Assembly: GCF_001428605.1 (NCBI RefSeq)
Contig: NZ_LMID01000001.1
Location: forward strand, 1,247,372 to 1,311,371
DNA from: Sphingomonas sp. Root720
GTDB taxonomy: Bacteria > Pseudomonadota > Alphaproteobacteria > Sphingomonadales > Sphingomonadaceae
DNA length: 64,000 nt
Direction of reading: 5' to 3'
Below the pieces are notes generated by a model. That model ran no database searches. It had not been told where the DNA came from and was given only the letters and a program-made list of their open reading frames with translations. This document shows, one piece after another, positions 53,358-63,499 of this stretch. Made by a program: the position numbers and the translations under genes. Every line of letters begins with the position of its first letter. Within the stretch, counting starts at the first letter, position 1.

Positions 53358-54356
53358 ATGACCGAGCAAGATCGCCCCCGCCGCCCCCGGCTGGTCGTCA
53401 CCCGGCGCCTCCCTCCCCAGGTCGAGGCGCGGATGAGCGAATTGTTCGACGTCGAACTGAGCGATAGCGACCTGGCACTGAACCGGCAGGCACTCGCCGC
53501 CGCCGCCGCGCGCTGCGACGTGCTCGTTCCCACCATCACCGACCATGTCGATGCCGACGTCATCGCGGCGGGCCGGGGCACGCTGCGGCTGATCGCCAAT
53601 TTCGGCAATGGCGTCGACCATATCGACCTGAAGGCCGCCCGCGCCGCCGGCGTGATCGTCACCAACACCCCCGGCGTCCTGACCGAGGACACCGCCGACA
53701 TGACGATGGCGCTGATCCTGTCGGTCCCGCGCCGCCTCGCCGAGGGCGAGAAGCTGGTGCGGTCGGGCAGCTGGACCGGCTGGAGCCCGGCGGCGATGCT
53801 GGGCCACCGGATTTCGGGCAAGCGGCTGGGCATCATCGGCATGGGCCGGATCGGCCGGGCCGTCGCGCGGCGCGCGGCCGCATTCAACCTGACCGTCGGC
53901 TATCATAACCGCCACCGCCTGCCCGACGTCGTCGAGCAGCAACTCGCCGCCCGCTACGAGCCCGATCTCGACCGGCTGCTGGTCGAAAGCGACATCATCT
54001 CGATCCACTGTCCGCACACGCCCGAGACCGAGAATCTGATCGACGCGCGGCGGCTGGCGCTGCTGCCCGAGCATATCTACCTGATCAACACCGCGCGCGG
54101 CCCGATCATCGACGAGGAGGCGCTGATCGACCGGCTCGAGCGCGGCGAGATCGCGGGCGCCGGCCTCGACGTCTTCGCGCACGAGCCCGCGGTCGACCCG
54201 CGGCTGCTGGCCCTCGATAACGTCGTGTTGCTCCCGCATATGGGATCGGCCACCTTCGAGGGCCGTGCCGAGACCGGCGAGCGGGTAATCGCCAATATCC
54301 GCCAATGGGCTGACGGCCATCGCCCGCGCGACCAAGTGTTCGAGGGCTGGATCTAA
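53358..54356 (+). CDS. D-isomer-specific 2-hydroxyacid dehydrogenase (glyoxylate/hydroxypyruvate reductase type)
   Basis: 332 residues. The NAD-binding loop GIIGMGRIGRAVARR is near residue 155; the active-site Arg is in TARGPIIDEE, the Glu in AGLDVFAHEP and the His in LPHMGSAT. All four expected residues are there. The N-terminal NFGNGVDHIDLKAARAAGV supports the glyoxylate-reductase side of the family. It reduces a 2-oxoacid or oxidises a D-2-hydroxyacid. A small inverted repeat follows its stop. Confidence 0.9.
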   Translation: MTEQDRPRRPRLVVTRRLPPQVEARMSELFDVELSDSDLALNRQALAAAAARCDVLVPTITDHVDADVIAAGRGTLRLIANFGNGVDHIDLKAARAAGVIVTNTPGVLTEDTADMTMALILSVPRRLAEGEKLVRSGSWTGWSPAAMLGHRISGKRLGIIGMGRIGRAVARRAAAFNLTVGYHNRHRLPDVVEQQLAARYEPDLDRLLVESDIISIHCPHTPETENLIDARRLALLPEHIYLINTARGPIIDEEALIDRLERGEIAGAGLDVFAHEPAVDPRLLALDNVVLLPHMGSATFEGRAETGERVIANIRQWADGHRPRDQVFEGWI

Positions 54357-54366
54357 ATCCAGCAGA

Positions 54367-54392
54367 TGAACGGCGCTTTCAGCAGCCGTTCA
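54367..54392. repeat. inverted repeat downstream of the hydroxyacid dehydrogenase
   Basis: TGAACGGC and GCCGTTCA (54367-54374 and 54385-54392), a perfect 8-bp inverted repeat with a 10-base loop, 11 bp after the dehydrogenase stop. No T run follows, so it may be a factor-dependent terminator hairpin or an operator for the next gene. Confidence 0.4.
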
Positions 54393-54431
54393 GTTGACCT
54401 TCCCTACTAAAAACAACGTCAGATGAACGGC

Positions 54432-54456
54432 GGAACCCATGTCGGGCGGCTACGTT
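54432..54456 (+). promoter_or_regulatory. EcfG-type general-stress promoter of glycine-zipper gene 2
   Basis: GGAAC at 54432-54436, a 16-bp spacer and CGTT at 54453-54456, 32 bp above the ATG at 54489. Same spacing and offset as at the paralogue 47859. Confidence 0.75.
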
Positions 54457-54488
54457 CTACTGGCACGAATTAAGGAAGGGACCTTATC

Positions 54489-54779
54489 ATGAAGACGATC
54501 AAGATCATTGCGGCGGCCACCGCCCTGTCGGTCGCCGGTGCGGGCGCTCCCGCCTTTGCACAGAGCGCCGACCATATTCTTCGTGGTGCAGGCATCGGTG
54601 CCGCGGGCGGCGTCGTCGCCGGTGCGGTCATCCCCGGCCTGTCGGTCGGCGAGGGCGCCCTGATCGGCGGCGCGGGTGGCGCGCTGCTCAACACCCTCAA
54701 CAAGGACCGTCGCTATTATCGCGATAGCTACGGCCGGAAGTACTACGTCGATAAGCACGGTCGCCGTCGCTACAAGTAA
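54489..54779 (+). CDS. secreted glycine-zipper protein (paralogue 2)
   Basis: 96 residues with AAGGGA 12 bases above the ATG. A signal peptide ends at PAFAQS, then comes the glycine zipper HILRGAGIGAAGGVVAGAVI, LSVGEGALIGGAGGALLNTL, almost identical to the segment in the 47859 gene. The C-terminal tail is short, basic and Tyr-rich (KYYVDKHGRRRYK). The two proteins differ mainly in the tail, as if they share a membrane-associating part and differ in what they bind. EcfG promoter upstream. Confidence 0.85.
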   Translation: MKTIKIIAAATALSVAGAGAPAFAQSADHILRGAGIGAAGGVVAGAVIPGLSVGEGALIGGAGGALLNTLNKDRRYYRDSYGRKYYVDKHGRRRYK

Positions 54780-54907
54780 GGCTCACGAGCCTGAGTACCA
54801 GGGCCGTCCCGGCGTATCAGGGGCGGCCCTATTCTTGTCCGCGTCAACCGGCGAGGGCCGCCAATCGAGCCTTAGGCAACCGCATTCGCCGGATGACGGA
54901 TCTCATC

Positions 54908-55735
54908 TCAGCTCTTGATCTTCCAGCCGCGATCGAGCGCGGTATAGTTGGCCCAGACGAGCAGCAGGTTGACCGCCAGCAGCCCGAGCGCGCCGATCAG
55001 GATCGGCGAATCCGAGGTGCCCAGGAAACCGTAGCGAAAGCCCGAGATCACATAGAAGAACGGGTTGCCGTGGCTGATCGTCTGGAACGCCCCGTGCAGG
55101 CTTTCGATCGAATAGAAGGTGCCCGACAGCAGCGAAAGCGGGCCCACCACGAAGTTCTGGATCGCGGCGGCATGGTCGAACTTGTCGGCCCAGATCGACG
55201 TCAGCACCCCGACGAGGGTGAGCAGCAGCGATCCCATGAAGCCGAACCACGCCACCGCCCACACATGGCGCGGCATGACGTCGACGCCCGGCCAGAACAG
55301 CATCGCGACCCATAGCGCCAGGCCGACCAGAATGGCGCGCGTCACCGAGGCGCCGACCAGCGCGGCCAGCATCTCCCCCGTCGACAGCGGCGGCATCAGA
55401 TAGTCGATGATCGTTCCCTGCATCTTGCCGACCAGCAGCGAGAAGCTGGAATTAGCGAAGGCGGCGTTCATCATGCCCATCACGATCAGGCCGGGCGCGA
55501 CGAAGGTGGCGAAGGGATGCCCCATCACCTCGCGGCCGCCGCGGCCGAGCGCGACGGTGAAAATGATCAGGTACAGCAGGGTCGTGAAGGCCGGCGCCCA
55601 GATTGTCTGCAGCTGGACCTTGAAGAAACGCTTCACCTCCTTCACATAGAGGGCGCGCATTCCCCCCCAGTTGAAGAACGGGATCACCGGCTCGCCTGGC
55701 GTGGGAATCACGAATTTTTTGGGCTGGTCGCTCAT
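54908..55735 (-). CDS. ABC-2-type transporter permease
   Basis: 275 residues from ATG 55735 (ATG 55741 also possible). Six hydrophobic segments are evident, after a short cytoplasmic start (SDQPKKFVIPTPGEPVIPF, NWGGMRALYVKEVKRF). Features are LLYLIIFTVALGRG, a conserved LMPPLSTGEMLAALVG and a late GNPFFYVISGFRYGFLGTS, the pattern of ABC-2 permeases (export of polysaccharide, drug or lipid type). No ATPase gene is directly adjacent; it may be beyond the divergent gcrA or elsewhere. Substrate unknown. Confidence 0.87.
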   Translation of the reverse strand: MSDQPKKFVIPTPGEPVIPFFNWGGMRALYVKEVKRFFKVQLQTIWAPAFTTLLYLIIFTVALGRGGREVMGHPFATFVAPGLIVMGMMNAAFANSSFSLLVGKMQGTIIDYLMPPLSTGEMLAALVGASVTRAILVGLALWVAMLFWPGVDVMPRHVWAVAWFGFMGSLLLTLVGVLTSIWADKFDHAAAIQNFVVGPLSLLSGTFYSIESLHGAFQTISHGNPFFYVISGFRYGFLGTSDSPILIGALGLLAVNLLLVWANYTALDRGWKIKS

Positions 55736-55814
55736 GGGCATTTCGCCTATCGGCTCCCCGCCCCGCCTGCAAGAGCCTGGAGTGTCCGGGCGCGGGTGTA
55801 GACGAGGTGAAAGC

Positions 55815-56474
55815 ATGTCCTGGACGGAAGAACGGATAGACCAGCTCAAGCGCCTGTGGGGACAGGGGATGACGGCGAGCCAGATCGCCGACGATCTGGG
55901 CGGCGTGAGCCGCAACGCGGTGATCGGCAAGGCCCATCGCCTCGGCCTCGAAGCGCGCCCCTCCCCGGTGAAGGGCGGCGACGCCGCCGCCGCATCGGGC
56001 AGCAGCCCGGCAGCGGCAGCCCCGGCCCCCGAAAGGTCTCCGCCCCCGCCCCGCCCCGCCCCGGCACCCGCCGCGGTCTCGCCGCCGCCCGCGGCCGCGG
56101 CCGCCGCCGCTCCGGTCGCTGCGCCGACGACCCCGCAGCCGATCGTCCGCTCGATCGGCCCCGGCGGCTTCCAGCGCCAGACGCCGGGCGAACAGAGCTC
56201 GCCGATCCCGCCGGCTCCGCCGCGCCGCCTCGTGCCCGCCAAGCCCTCGGCCGACATGGCGGACAAGACGAGCCTGCTCGAGCTCAACGACAAGGTCTGC
56301 AAATGGCCGCTCGGCCATCCGGGCGAGCCGGACTTCCATTTCTGCGGCGAGCCGATCAATCCCGGCTTCCCCTATTGCCTCGGCCATTGCTCGGTCGCCT
56401 ATCAGGCGCAGCTGCCCCGCCGCGACCGTCGCCCGCCGCCCCCCTTGCCCTTCGGCGGTCCGCGCGTCAGATAA
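55815..56474 (+). CDS. gcrA: GcrA cell-cycle regulator
   Basis: 219 residues. The N terminus MSWTEERIDQLKRLWGQGMT, then ASQIADDLGGVSRNAVIGK, is the GcrA helix-turn-helix. An Ala/Pro-rich linker of about 100 residues follows (low complexity). The C terminus has the Cys-containing sigma70-binding domain (VCKWPLGHP, FHFCGEPINPG, YCLGHCSVAYQ). GcrA binds sigma70 holoenzyme and acts at promoters with CcrM-methylated GANTC sites. Its presence with ccrM (62105-63253) in the same window is notable. It is divergent from the ABC permease. Confidence 0.93.
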   Translation: MSWTEERIDQLKRLWGQGMTASQIADDLGGVSRNAVIGKAHRLGLEARPSPVKGGDAAAASGSSPAAAAPAPERSPPPPRPAPAPAAVSPPPAAAAAAAPVAAPTTPQPIVRSIGPGGFQRQTPGEQSSPIPPAPPRRLVPAKPSADMADKTSLLELNDKVCKWPLGHPGEPDFHFCGEPINPGFPYCLGHCSVAYQAQLPRRDRRPPPPLPFGGPRVR

Positions 56475-56505
56475 TCTCCCGCGAACAATCGCGAGGGGAT
56501 GATCG

Positions 56506-56811
56506 ATGCGGCCATGGGTGATCGGACTGTCGGCGCTGGCGCTGGGCGGATGCACGACGACGGTTTCCGAGCCGGGCCAGGCGGTGCCTGAATCGAACGT
56601 GGTGCCGCCGGTCGCCTGCGATGCCGCGCGCGTCGAGGCCTATGTCGGCCGCAACGGCACCGCCGTCGCCGAGGAAGCCCGCACAGCCGCCGGCGCCAGG
56701 TCGGTGCGCGTGATCGCCCCCGGCCAGGCAGTGACGATGGATTTCCGGCGCGATCGCCTGAATATCGAGACCGACGCCAGCGGCACCGTGGTCAGGGTAA
56801 GCTGCGGTTGA
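56506..56811 (+). CDS. lipoprotein, peptidase inhibitor I78 family
   Basis: 101 residues. A lipoprotein signal with LGGC at residues 13-16 gives a lipid-anchored protein. The mature domain has the I78 elements: CDAARVEAYVGRNGT near the start, then ARSVRVIAPGQAVTMDFRRD and RLNIETDASGTVVRVSCG at the end. The family inhibits serine proteases such as elastase or acts in the envelope. It lies between gcrA and parE. Confidence 0.85.
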   Translation: MRPWVIGLSALALGGCTTTVSEPGQAVPESNVVPPVACDAARVEAYVGRNGTAVAEEARTAAGARSVRVIAPGQAVTMDFRRDRLNIETDASGTVVRVSCG

Positions 56812-56934
56812 TCTTCGGTCGGCACGGGTAGCGAACGGATCCACGGTCCTTCGGGGGCTTCTTGCCGGGTTTCGACGGCGCGACGGAGGCAGGCGCTTCC
56901 CTTTTCCCGTCGAGCGGCCCTATAGTCGGTCCCA

Positions 56935-58920
56935 ATGTCCGACGATCTCTTCGCCTCCGCACCGTCCACCAGCTCCGGCAATTACGACGCCTCGCAGATC
57001 GAGGTGCTCGAGGGGCTCGAACCCGTCCGGCGGCGCCCCGGCATGTATATCGGCGGCACCGACGAGCGCGCCTATCATCACCTCGCCGCCGAAGTGCTCG
57101 ACAATGCGATGGACGAGGCGGTCGCGGGCCATGCCAACCGGATCGAGGTGTCGCTGCAGGCGGGCAACCGCCTGACCGTGATCGACAACGGGCGCGGCAT
57201 TCCGGTCGACCCGCATCCGAAATTCCCCGACAAGTCGGCGCTCGAGGTCATCCTCACCACGCTCCACTCGGGCGGCAAGTTCGACGGCAAGGCCTATGCG
57301 ACCTCGGGCGGCCTGCACGGGGTCGGCGTCTCGGTGGTCAATGCGCTGTCGACCGAGACGGTGATCGAGGTCGCCCGCAACCGGGAGCTGTTCCGCCAGC
57401 GCTTCGCGCGCGGGCACGCCGTCACGCCGCTCGAGAAGATGGGCGCGGCGCCCAACCGGCGCGGTACCAGCGTCTCCTTCCAGCCCGATCCCGAGATCTT
57501 CGGCGCCAGCGCGCATTTCCGTCCTGGCCGACTGATGCGCCTCGCCCGGTCGAAGGCCTATCTCTACGCCGGCGTCGAGATCCGCTGGAAATGCGACCCC
57601 TCGCTGATCGGCGACGACACGCCCAGCGAGGCGACCTTCCAGTTCCCCGGCGGGCTGGCCGACCATTTGCGCGAGCAGATCGGCGATCGCGAATGCGCGA
57701 CGAGCCAGTTCTTCACCGGCAAGCAGACCTTCCCCGGCGAGAATAACGGTCTGGTCGAATGGGCGGTCGCCTGGCCGCTCTGGTCCGAGGGTTCCTACAG
57801 CTATTATTGCAACACCATTCCGACCCCCGATGGCGGCACGCATGAGGCCGGCCTGCGCGCGGCGCTGGTCAAGGGCATCCGCGCTTTCGCCGAGCTGGTC
57901 GGCAACAAGCGCGCCAAGGACGTCACCGCCGACGACATCGTCACCGGGTCCGAGCAGATGCTGTCGGTGTTCGTCCGCGACCCGCAGTTCCAGAGCCAGA
58001 CCAAGGACCGGCTGACCTCGCCCGACGCGGCGCGCATGGTCGAGAATGCGGTGCGCGACCATTTCGACCATTTCCTTGCCGACAATATGGAGCGCGGCAA
58101 GGCGCTGCTCTCCTTCGTGCTCGACCGGATGGACGATCGCCTGCGCCGCAAGGCCGAGAAGGAGATCAAGCGCAAGACCGCGACCTCGGGCCGCAAGCTG
58201 CGCCTGCCCGGCAAGCTGACCGACTGCGCCAATGATTCGCCCGAGGGTACCGAGATCTTCATCGTCGAGGGCGACAGCGCCGGCGGCTCGGCCAAGCAGG
58301 CGCGCGACCGCAAGACCCAGGCGATCCTGCCGATCCGCGGCAAGATTCTCAACGTCGCCTCGGCCAACAGCGCGAAGATCGGCGCGAACCAGGAGATCGC
58401 CGACCTGATCCAGGCGCTCGGCTGCGGCACGCGCGAGCGCTGCAATGTCGATCTGCTGCGCTACGAGCGGGTCGTGATCATGACCGACGCCGATGTCGAC
58501 GGCGCGCACATCGCGACCCTGCTGATGACCTTCTTCTTCCAGGAGATGCCCGACCTCGTCCGCGAGGGTCATCTCTATCTCGCCCAGCCGCCGCTCTACC
58601 GGCTGACCGCGGGCACCAAGAGCGTCTACGCGATGGACGACGCCCACCGCGCCGAGATCGAGGCCAAGGCGTTCAAGGGCAAGAAGGTCGATGTCGCGCG
58701 CTTCAAGGGTCTGGGCGAGATGAACCCGCAGCAGCTGCGCGAAACGACGATGGATCCGAAGACCCGCACGATGCTGCGCGTCATGCTCCCCCAGGAATAT
58801 GAGGAGCGCGCCAGCGTCCGCGATCTCGTCGACCGGCTGATGGGCAAGAACCCCGAACACCGCTTCGCCTTCATCCAGGCCAATGCGGCCAGCGTCGACG
58901 AAGACGTCATCGACGCGTAG
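56935..58920 (+). CDS. parE: DNA topoisomerase IV subunit B
   Basis: 661 residues. The ATPase domain shows EVLEGLEPVRRRPGMYIGGT, the DNAMDEA Glu helix and NGRGIPVDPHP. The second domain begins with HEAGLRAALVKGIRAFAELV. The Toprim domain carries EGDSAGGSAKQARDRKTQAI, then LPIRGKILNV and TDADVDGAHI. Together with ParC it decatenates daughter chromosomes. It is distinguished from GyrB by length and by the LMGKNPEHRFAFI ending. Start ATG 56935. Confidence 0.95.
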   Translation: MSDDLFASAPSTSSGNYDASQIEVLEGLEPVRRRPGMYIGGTDERAYHHLAAEVLDNAMDEAVAGHANRIEVSLQAGNRLTVIDNGRGIPVDPHPKFPDKSALEVILTTLHSGGKFDGKAYATSGGLHGVGVSVVNALSTETVIEVARNRELFRQRFARGHAVTPLEKMGAAPNRRGTSVSFQPDPEIFGASAHFRPGRLMRLARSKAYLYAGVEIRWKCDPSLIGDDTPSEATFQFPGGLADHLREQIGDRECATSQFFTGKQTFPGENNGLVEWAVAWPLWSEGSYSYYCNTIPTPDGGTHEAGLRAALVKGIRAFAELVGNKRAKDVTADDIVTGSEQMLSVFVRDPQFQSQTKDRLTSPDAARMVENAVRDHFDHFLADNMERGKALLSFVLDRMDDRLRRKAEKEIKRKTATSGRKLRLPGKLTDCANDSPEGTEIFIVEGDSAGGSAKQARDRKTQAILPIRGKILNVASANSAKIGANQEIADLIQALGCGTRERCNVDLLRYERVVIMTDADVDGAHIATLLMTFFFQEMPDLVREGHLYLAQPPLYRLTAGTKSVYAMDDAHRAEIEAKAFKGKKVDVARFKGLGEMNPQQLRETTMDPKTRTMLRVMLPQEYEERASVRDLVDRLMGKNPEHRFAFIQANAASVDEDVIDA

Positions 58921-59285
58921 TTTGTTGGCGCCCTCAGGCGCCGGGCGCGAGGCCTCCGCCTCGCTTGGCTACCTCGCATAAGCTCGGGCGGCCGTTCGGC
59001 CTTGCGGAGCCTGCGGCTCCGTTTCTTCTCCCAACGTCACCCAAGCGAAGGCTGGGGTCCATGTCTCTCATCAGCCAGATGGCCATCGCGGAGAGAACAG
59101 ACATGGATCCCAGCCTTCGCCGGGCCTTTGCATAACTCGACATCCCGGCGGAGGAGTGAAGCTGCCCCCTCCGAAGAGCGGAGACGAGCGCGAGGTAGGA
59201 GCCGCCTGAGATGCCGGCCTCCGCCGGCATGACGCAGAGAGACCGGACGCCTCATGCAAAGGCCCAGCCTCCGCTGGCATGACGA
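58921..59285. other. 365-bp region of repeats between parE and folP
   Basis: No gene is visible. The region contains copy 2 of the dispersed repeat (59036-59104) and several fragments with AGCCTTCGC(C/T) and CCGCCGGCAT-type half hairpins (59150-59280). The flanking genes converge here, so it probably also holds their terminators. Confidence 0.6.
59036..59104 (-). repeat. dispersed intergenic repeat, copy 2 (inverted)
   Basis: 69 bp matching, in reverse orientation, the sequence at 44438-44505. The shared core includes GCCATCTGGCTGATGAGAGA and continues eight more bases without a difference. It lies in a patch of related hairpin fragments. Confidence 0.65.
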
Positions 59286-60404
59286 CTAGTGGATAGGGGG
59301 CGTCAGCGCTTCGTCCCGCAACCCGCGCCACACCCGGATCGCCTGGAGCGTCTCGGGCACGTCGTGCACCCGCAGAATCTGCGCGCCCTGCTGCGCCCCG
59401 TGCAGCGCCAGCGCGACCGAGCCGCCGAGGCGCTCGTCGACCCCAGCCTCGTTCGACAGCGCGCCGATGATGCGCTTGCGGCTGGCGCCCAGCAGGATTG
59501 GGCAACCGAGACCGTGGAACAGCGCCAGACTGTTCAGGATCTGGAGATTGTGCCGAAGGTTCTTGCCGAAGCCGATGCCGGGATCGACGATGATCCGGTC
59601 GCGCGCGATACCGGCGGCCTCGGCAAAGGCGATCCGTTGCTCCAGCCAGTCGTAGACCTCGACCAGCGCATCGCCGTAGCGCGGCTCGCGCTGCATCGTC
59701 TCCGGATCGCCCTGATGATGCATCAGCACCACCGGACAGGCGTGCCGGGCGAGCAACGCCGCCGCCTGCGGGTCGTAGGTCAGCGCGGAGACGTCGTTGA
59801 CGATCGCCGCGCCCGCCGCCAGCGCGGCCTCCATCACCGCCGCTTTGCGCGTATCGATCGAGACGATCGCCCCGCCCGCCGCCAGCCGGCGCACGATCGG
59901 TTCTATCCGAGCGATCTCGTCGCCTTCCCACACGGGCTTGGCACCGGGCCGGGTCGATTCTCCGCCGACGTCGACGATCGTCGCCCCCGCATCCATCGCC
60001 GCGAAGCCGCTCGCCGTGGCAGCGGCTGGGTCGTCCAGATACTGGCCGCCGTCGGAGAAGCTGTCGGGCGTCATGTTGAGGATCGACATGATCTGCGGCT
60101 GATCGAGCCGCAGCACGCGCTCTCCCAGCGCGAAGGGGCACCGCGGTGCCGTGATCCGCGCGATCGTCGTCCGCGCGATCTCCGCCTGCTCGTCGGACAG
60201 GGTCGCAATGAAATCGTCGATCGCCGCGACCGGCACCAGCCGCGATCCGACCCGCGCCCCGGCATCGACCGCGATCACCTCATAAGCGGAAAACCACACC
60301 AGTCCTCCCGCCAGCCGCACGACGGCGCCATCATGTCCGAAGGGCGAGGCGACGAAGGCGGTCGGCTGGAAATAGAGCCGGGCGTAGCGCGAGAAAGCCG
60401 TCAT
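59286..60404 (-). CDS. folP: dihydropteroate synthase
   Basis: 372 residues, about 95 longer than E. coli FolP because of an N-terminal extension of unknown role (YARLYFQPTAFVASPFG and following). The core has SILNMTPDSFSDGG, VDVGGESTRPGA, the DTRKAAV and NDVSAL segments, MHHQGDP, DPGIGFGKN and LLGASRKR, all expected. It joins p-aminobenzoate to hydroxymethyl-dihydropterin diphosphate in folate synthesis and is the sulfonamide target. It lies directly downstream of the HExxH protein gene, 9 bp apart, same strand. Confidence 0.93.
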   Translation of the reverse strand: MTAFSRYARLYFQPTAFVASPFGHDGAVVRLAGGLVWFSAYEVIAVDAGARVGSRLVPVAAIDDFIATLSDEQAEIARTTIARITAPRCPFALGERVLRLDQPQIMSILNMTPDSFSDGGQYLDDPAAATASGFAAMDAGATIVDVGGESTRPGAKPVWEGDEIARIEPIVRRLAAGGAIVSIDTRKAAVMEAALAAGAAIVNDVSALTYDPQAAALLARHACPVVLMHHQGDPETMQREPRYGDALVEVYDWLEQRIAFAEAAGIARDRIIVDPGIGFGKNLRHNLQILNSLALFHGLGCPILLGASRKRIIGALSNEAGVDERLGGSVALALHGAQQGAQILRVHDVPETLQAIRVWRGLRDEALTPPIH

Positions 60405-60413
60405 ACACCTGGG

Positions 60414-61985
60414 CTACTGATCTTCCGGCGGCAGTTCCAGTACCGGTTCGTCGATCAGGCCTGCCCCTGGCCCCTCGACCACGGCGAGGCCGTCACGATC
60501 GAGCCGCTCCAGCAGCCGGCGTGCAGGGTTTCCCGCCGACGCATGCGGATCGAAGGCCAGCGGTACCAGCCATGAGCGTGCGGCTTTGAGCTGCCTGTCA
60601 CGAAGATACTGGCTGACCAGCATCATCCTGACCTGGCCATCCTGCGGGGTCAGCTCGGCGCTTCTCTCCAGCGCGGAAACCGCGTTGCGGGTCGGCTTCT
60701 CGCCCTGTTGCAGAAAGCTGCTGTAGAACAGCATCAGCGGCCAGGCCGCGTCGGGCTCCAGCTTGTTCGCCTTCAGCAGCCAGCTTCGCGCGGTTCGCCA
60801 GGTCACGTCGTCGAAGCGGTTCTCGTCCTGGGCTCGCTTCATCAGTGCCTGCGCCTTGAAGATCATCGCGCCCCGCATCGCCGGATCGGCCGCCAGCGCC
60901 CTGTCCGCAGCGGCTTCCGCAGCCATGGCATCGCCCGCATCCAGTTCCGCCTCAGCCAGGATCAGCTGGACCTCGGGATCATTGGGCCAGGCCGCCGCGA
61001 TGCGGCGCGCATCAGCCGCGACGAGTGGCGCTGTTCGGCTGTCGACCATGCGTTGCGATTGCAGCCGTACCGGCATCATCGCCGCTTCGCCCGGCGTCAA
61101 TTGCCGCAACTTGATCGTCTCTGGTGCCGGCTGCGTCACGGCGACGGGCAGATAGGCGAACCGATTGCGGATGAGATAGGCCTGGACCTCGCGATCAAGT
61201 TGCTGGAGATCGCCGAACGCCCCCCGCGCCGCCGCGTCGGAGGATTTTCCCTGATTAATGGCCTGGAGATATTGGGTGAGCTGCGATTTCCGCTCCTCCG
61301 AAAAGGTCAGGAAATGAGTCAGCAGCCAGGCTCGGGCGTAGAATGTCGAGCGACGGTCCGGGCTCAGCGCCGAAGGATTGGCGGCCATCAGCTCCCAGAC
61401 CGGCATCTTGTCGTCGCCATAAAGCGACATCGATCGGCTCCGGGCCGGATAGCCGATGATGATCTCGTTGCTCCGCAGTTCCACGTTGGAGATGAGCTCG
61501 GCGAAACCCTCGACATACCAGGCGGGATAGGCGGCATGGGAGTGCGCCAGCATCAGGTGATGGACATATTCGTGGAAGAATACCGTGCGGGCGTCGAGCT
61601 CGAGCGGACCACTCCCGGCGTTACGCGGCACAAAGGCCACCGAGCCCGACACGCGCCCCTGGTAGAAGCCGCCGATATAGCGGCAGGCGGCCTTGGCGCG
61701 ATCAGGCGCCTGACCGCCCTCGCAGAGCTTCTTCACCGCATTGACATTGTCGACGACGAACACCGTCAGCGGATTGGGATTGTCGCCCTTCCGATCGTCG
61801 AGGTCCAACGCCGTTTGTGCAGCTTCGTCGAAATTTTCCAGATCGACGGCGAAGCGCCTGGTCCGATCGGTCGAACCTTCCGAATAGATGACGAAGTGCG
61901 GCGTCGTGACCTCGTGCCACGCCGCCTCCCCCGGCCCCGCAAGCAACAGACCCAGCCAGGCCGCGACACATCCGCGCACGCGCAT
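60414..61985 (-). CDS. secreted HExxH (gluzincin-like) metallopeptidase-like protein with TPR-like C terminus
   Basis: 523 residues from ATG 61985 with AGGAG four bases upstream; the frame is open for 27 more codons without support. A signal peptide (AAWLGLLLAGPGEAA) precedes HEVTTPHFVIYSEGS, a start known from DUF1570-type proteins. The zinc motif HEYVH is at residues 138-142, with a second-site Glu in YVEGFAEL about 20 residues later. This is the peptidase MA arrangement. The last 250 residues are helical with TPR-like repeats (ADARRIAAAWPNDPEVQLIL, AEAAADRALAADPAMRGAMI). Peptidase activity is plausible but not proven. Confidence 0.8.
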   Translation of the reverse strand: MRVRGCVAAWLGLLLAGPGEAAWHEVTTPHFVIYSEGSTDRTRRFAVDLENFDEAAQTALDLDDRKGDNPNPLTVFVVDNVNAVKKLCEGGQAPDRAKAACRYIGGFYQGRVSGSVAFVPRNAGSGPLELDARTVFFHEYVHHLMLAHSHAAYPAWYVEGFAELISNVELRSNEIIIGYPARSRSMSLYGDDKMPVWELMAANPSALSPDRRSTFYARAWLLTHFLTFSEERKSQLTQYLQAINQGKSSDAAARGAFGDLQQLDREVQAYLIRNRFAYLPVAVTQPAPETIKLRQLTPGEAAMMPVRLQSQRMVDSRTAPLVAADARRIAAAWPNDPEVQLILAEAELDAGDAMAAEAAADRALAADPAMRGAMIFKAQALMKRAQDENRFDDVTWRTARSWLLKANKLEPDAAWPLMLFYSSFLQQGEKPTRNAVSALERSAELTPQDGQVRMMLVSQYLRDRQLKAARSWLVPLAFDPHASAGNPARRLLERLDRDGLAVVEGPGAGLIDEPVLELPPEDQ

Positions 61986-62104
61986 TCGCTCCTTTTGCCT
62001 CTCGCGGCGAATGCCGACTTGCGACATTGCACCACCTATCCGGACATCAGGGAAAACGGCGGTCAAATCCAGTGCCGATCCGGTTCATTTTGAACCGGTC
62101 GGGC

Positions 62105-63438
<1,334 letters not shown>

Positions 63439-63465
63439 ACCCTTTTGCCTTCCCGAAAAAAAATC

Positions 63466-63490
63466 GGAACGAGCGGCTTTTTTCACCGTT
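63466..63490 (+). promoter_or_regulatory. EcfG-type promoter, leaderless or short leader
   Basis: GGAAC at 63466-63470, 16-bp spacer, CGTT at 63487-63490. The start codon at 63500 is only 9 bp beyond the -10, so the transcript would begin at or within a few bases of the ATG. The third such site in the window. Confidence 0.6.
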
Positions 63491-63499
63491 TCCGCAATC

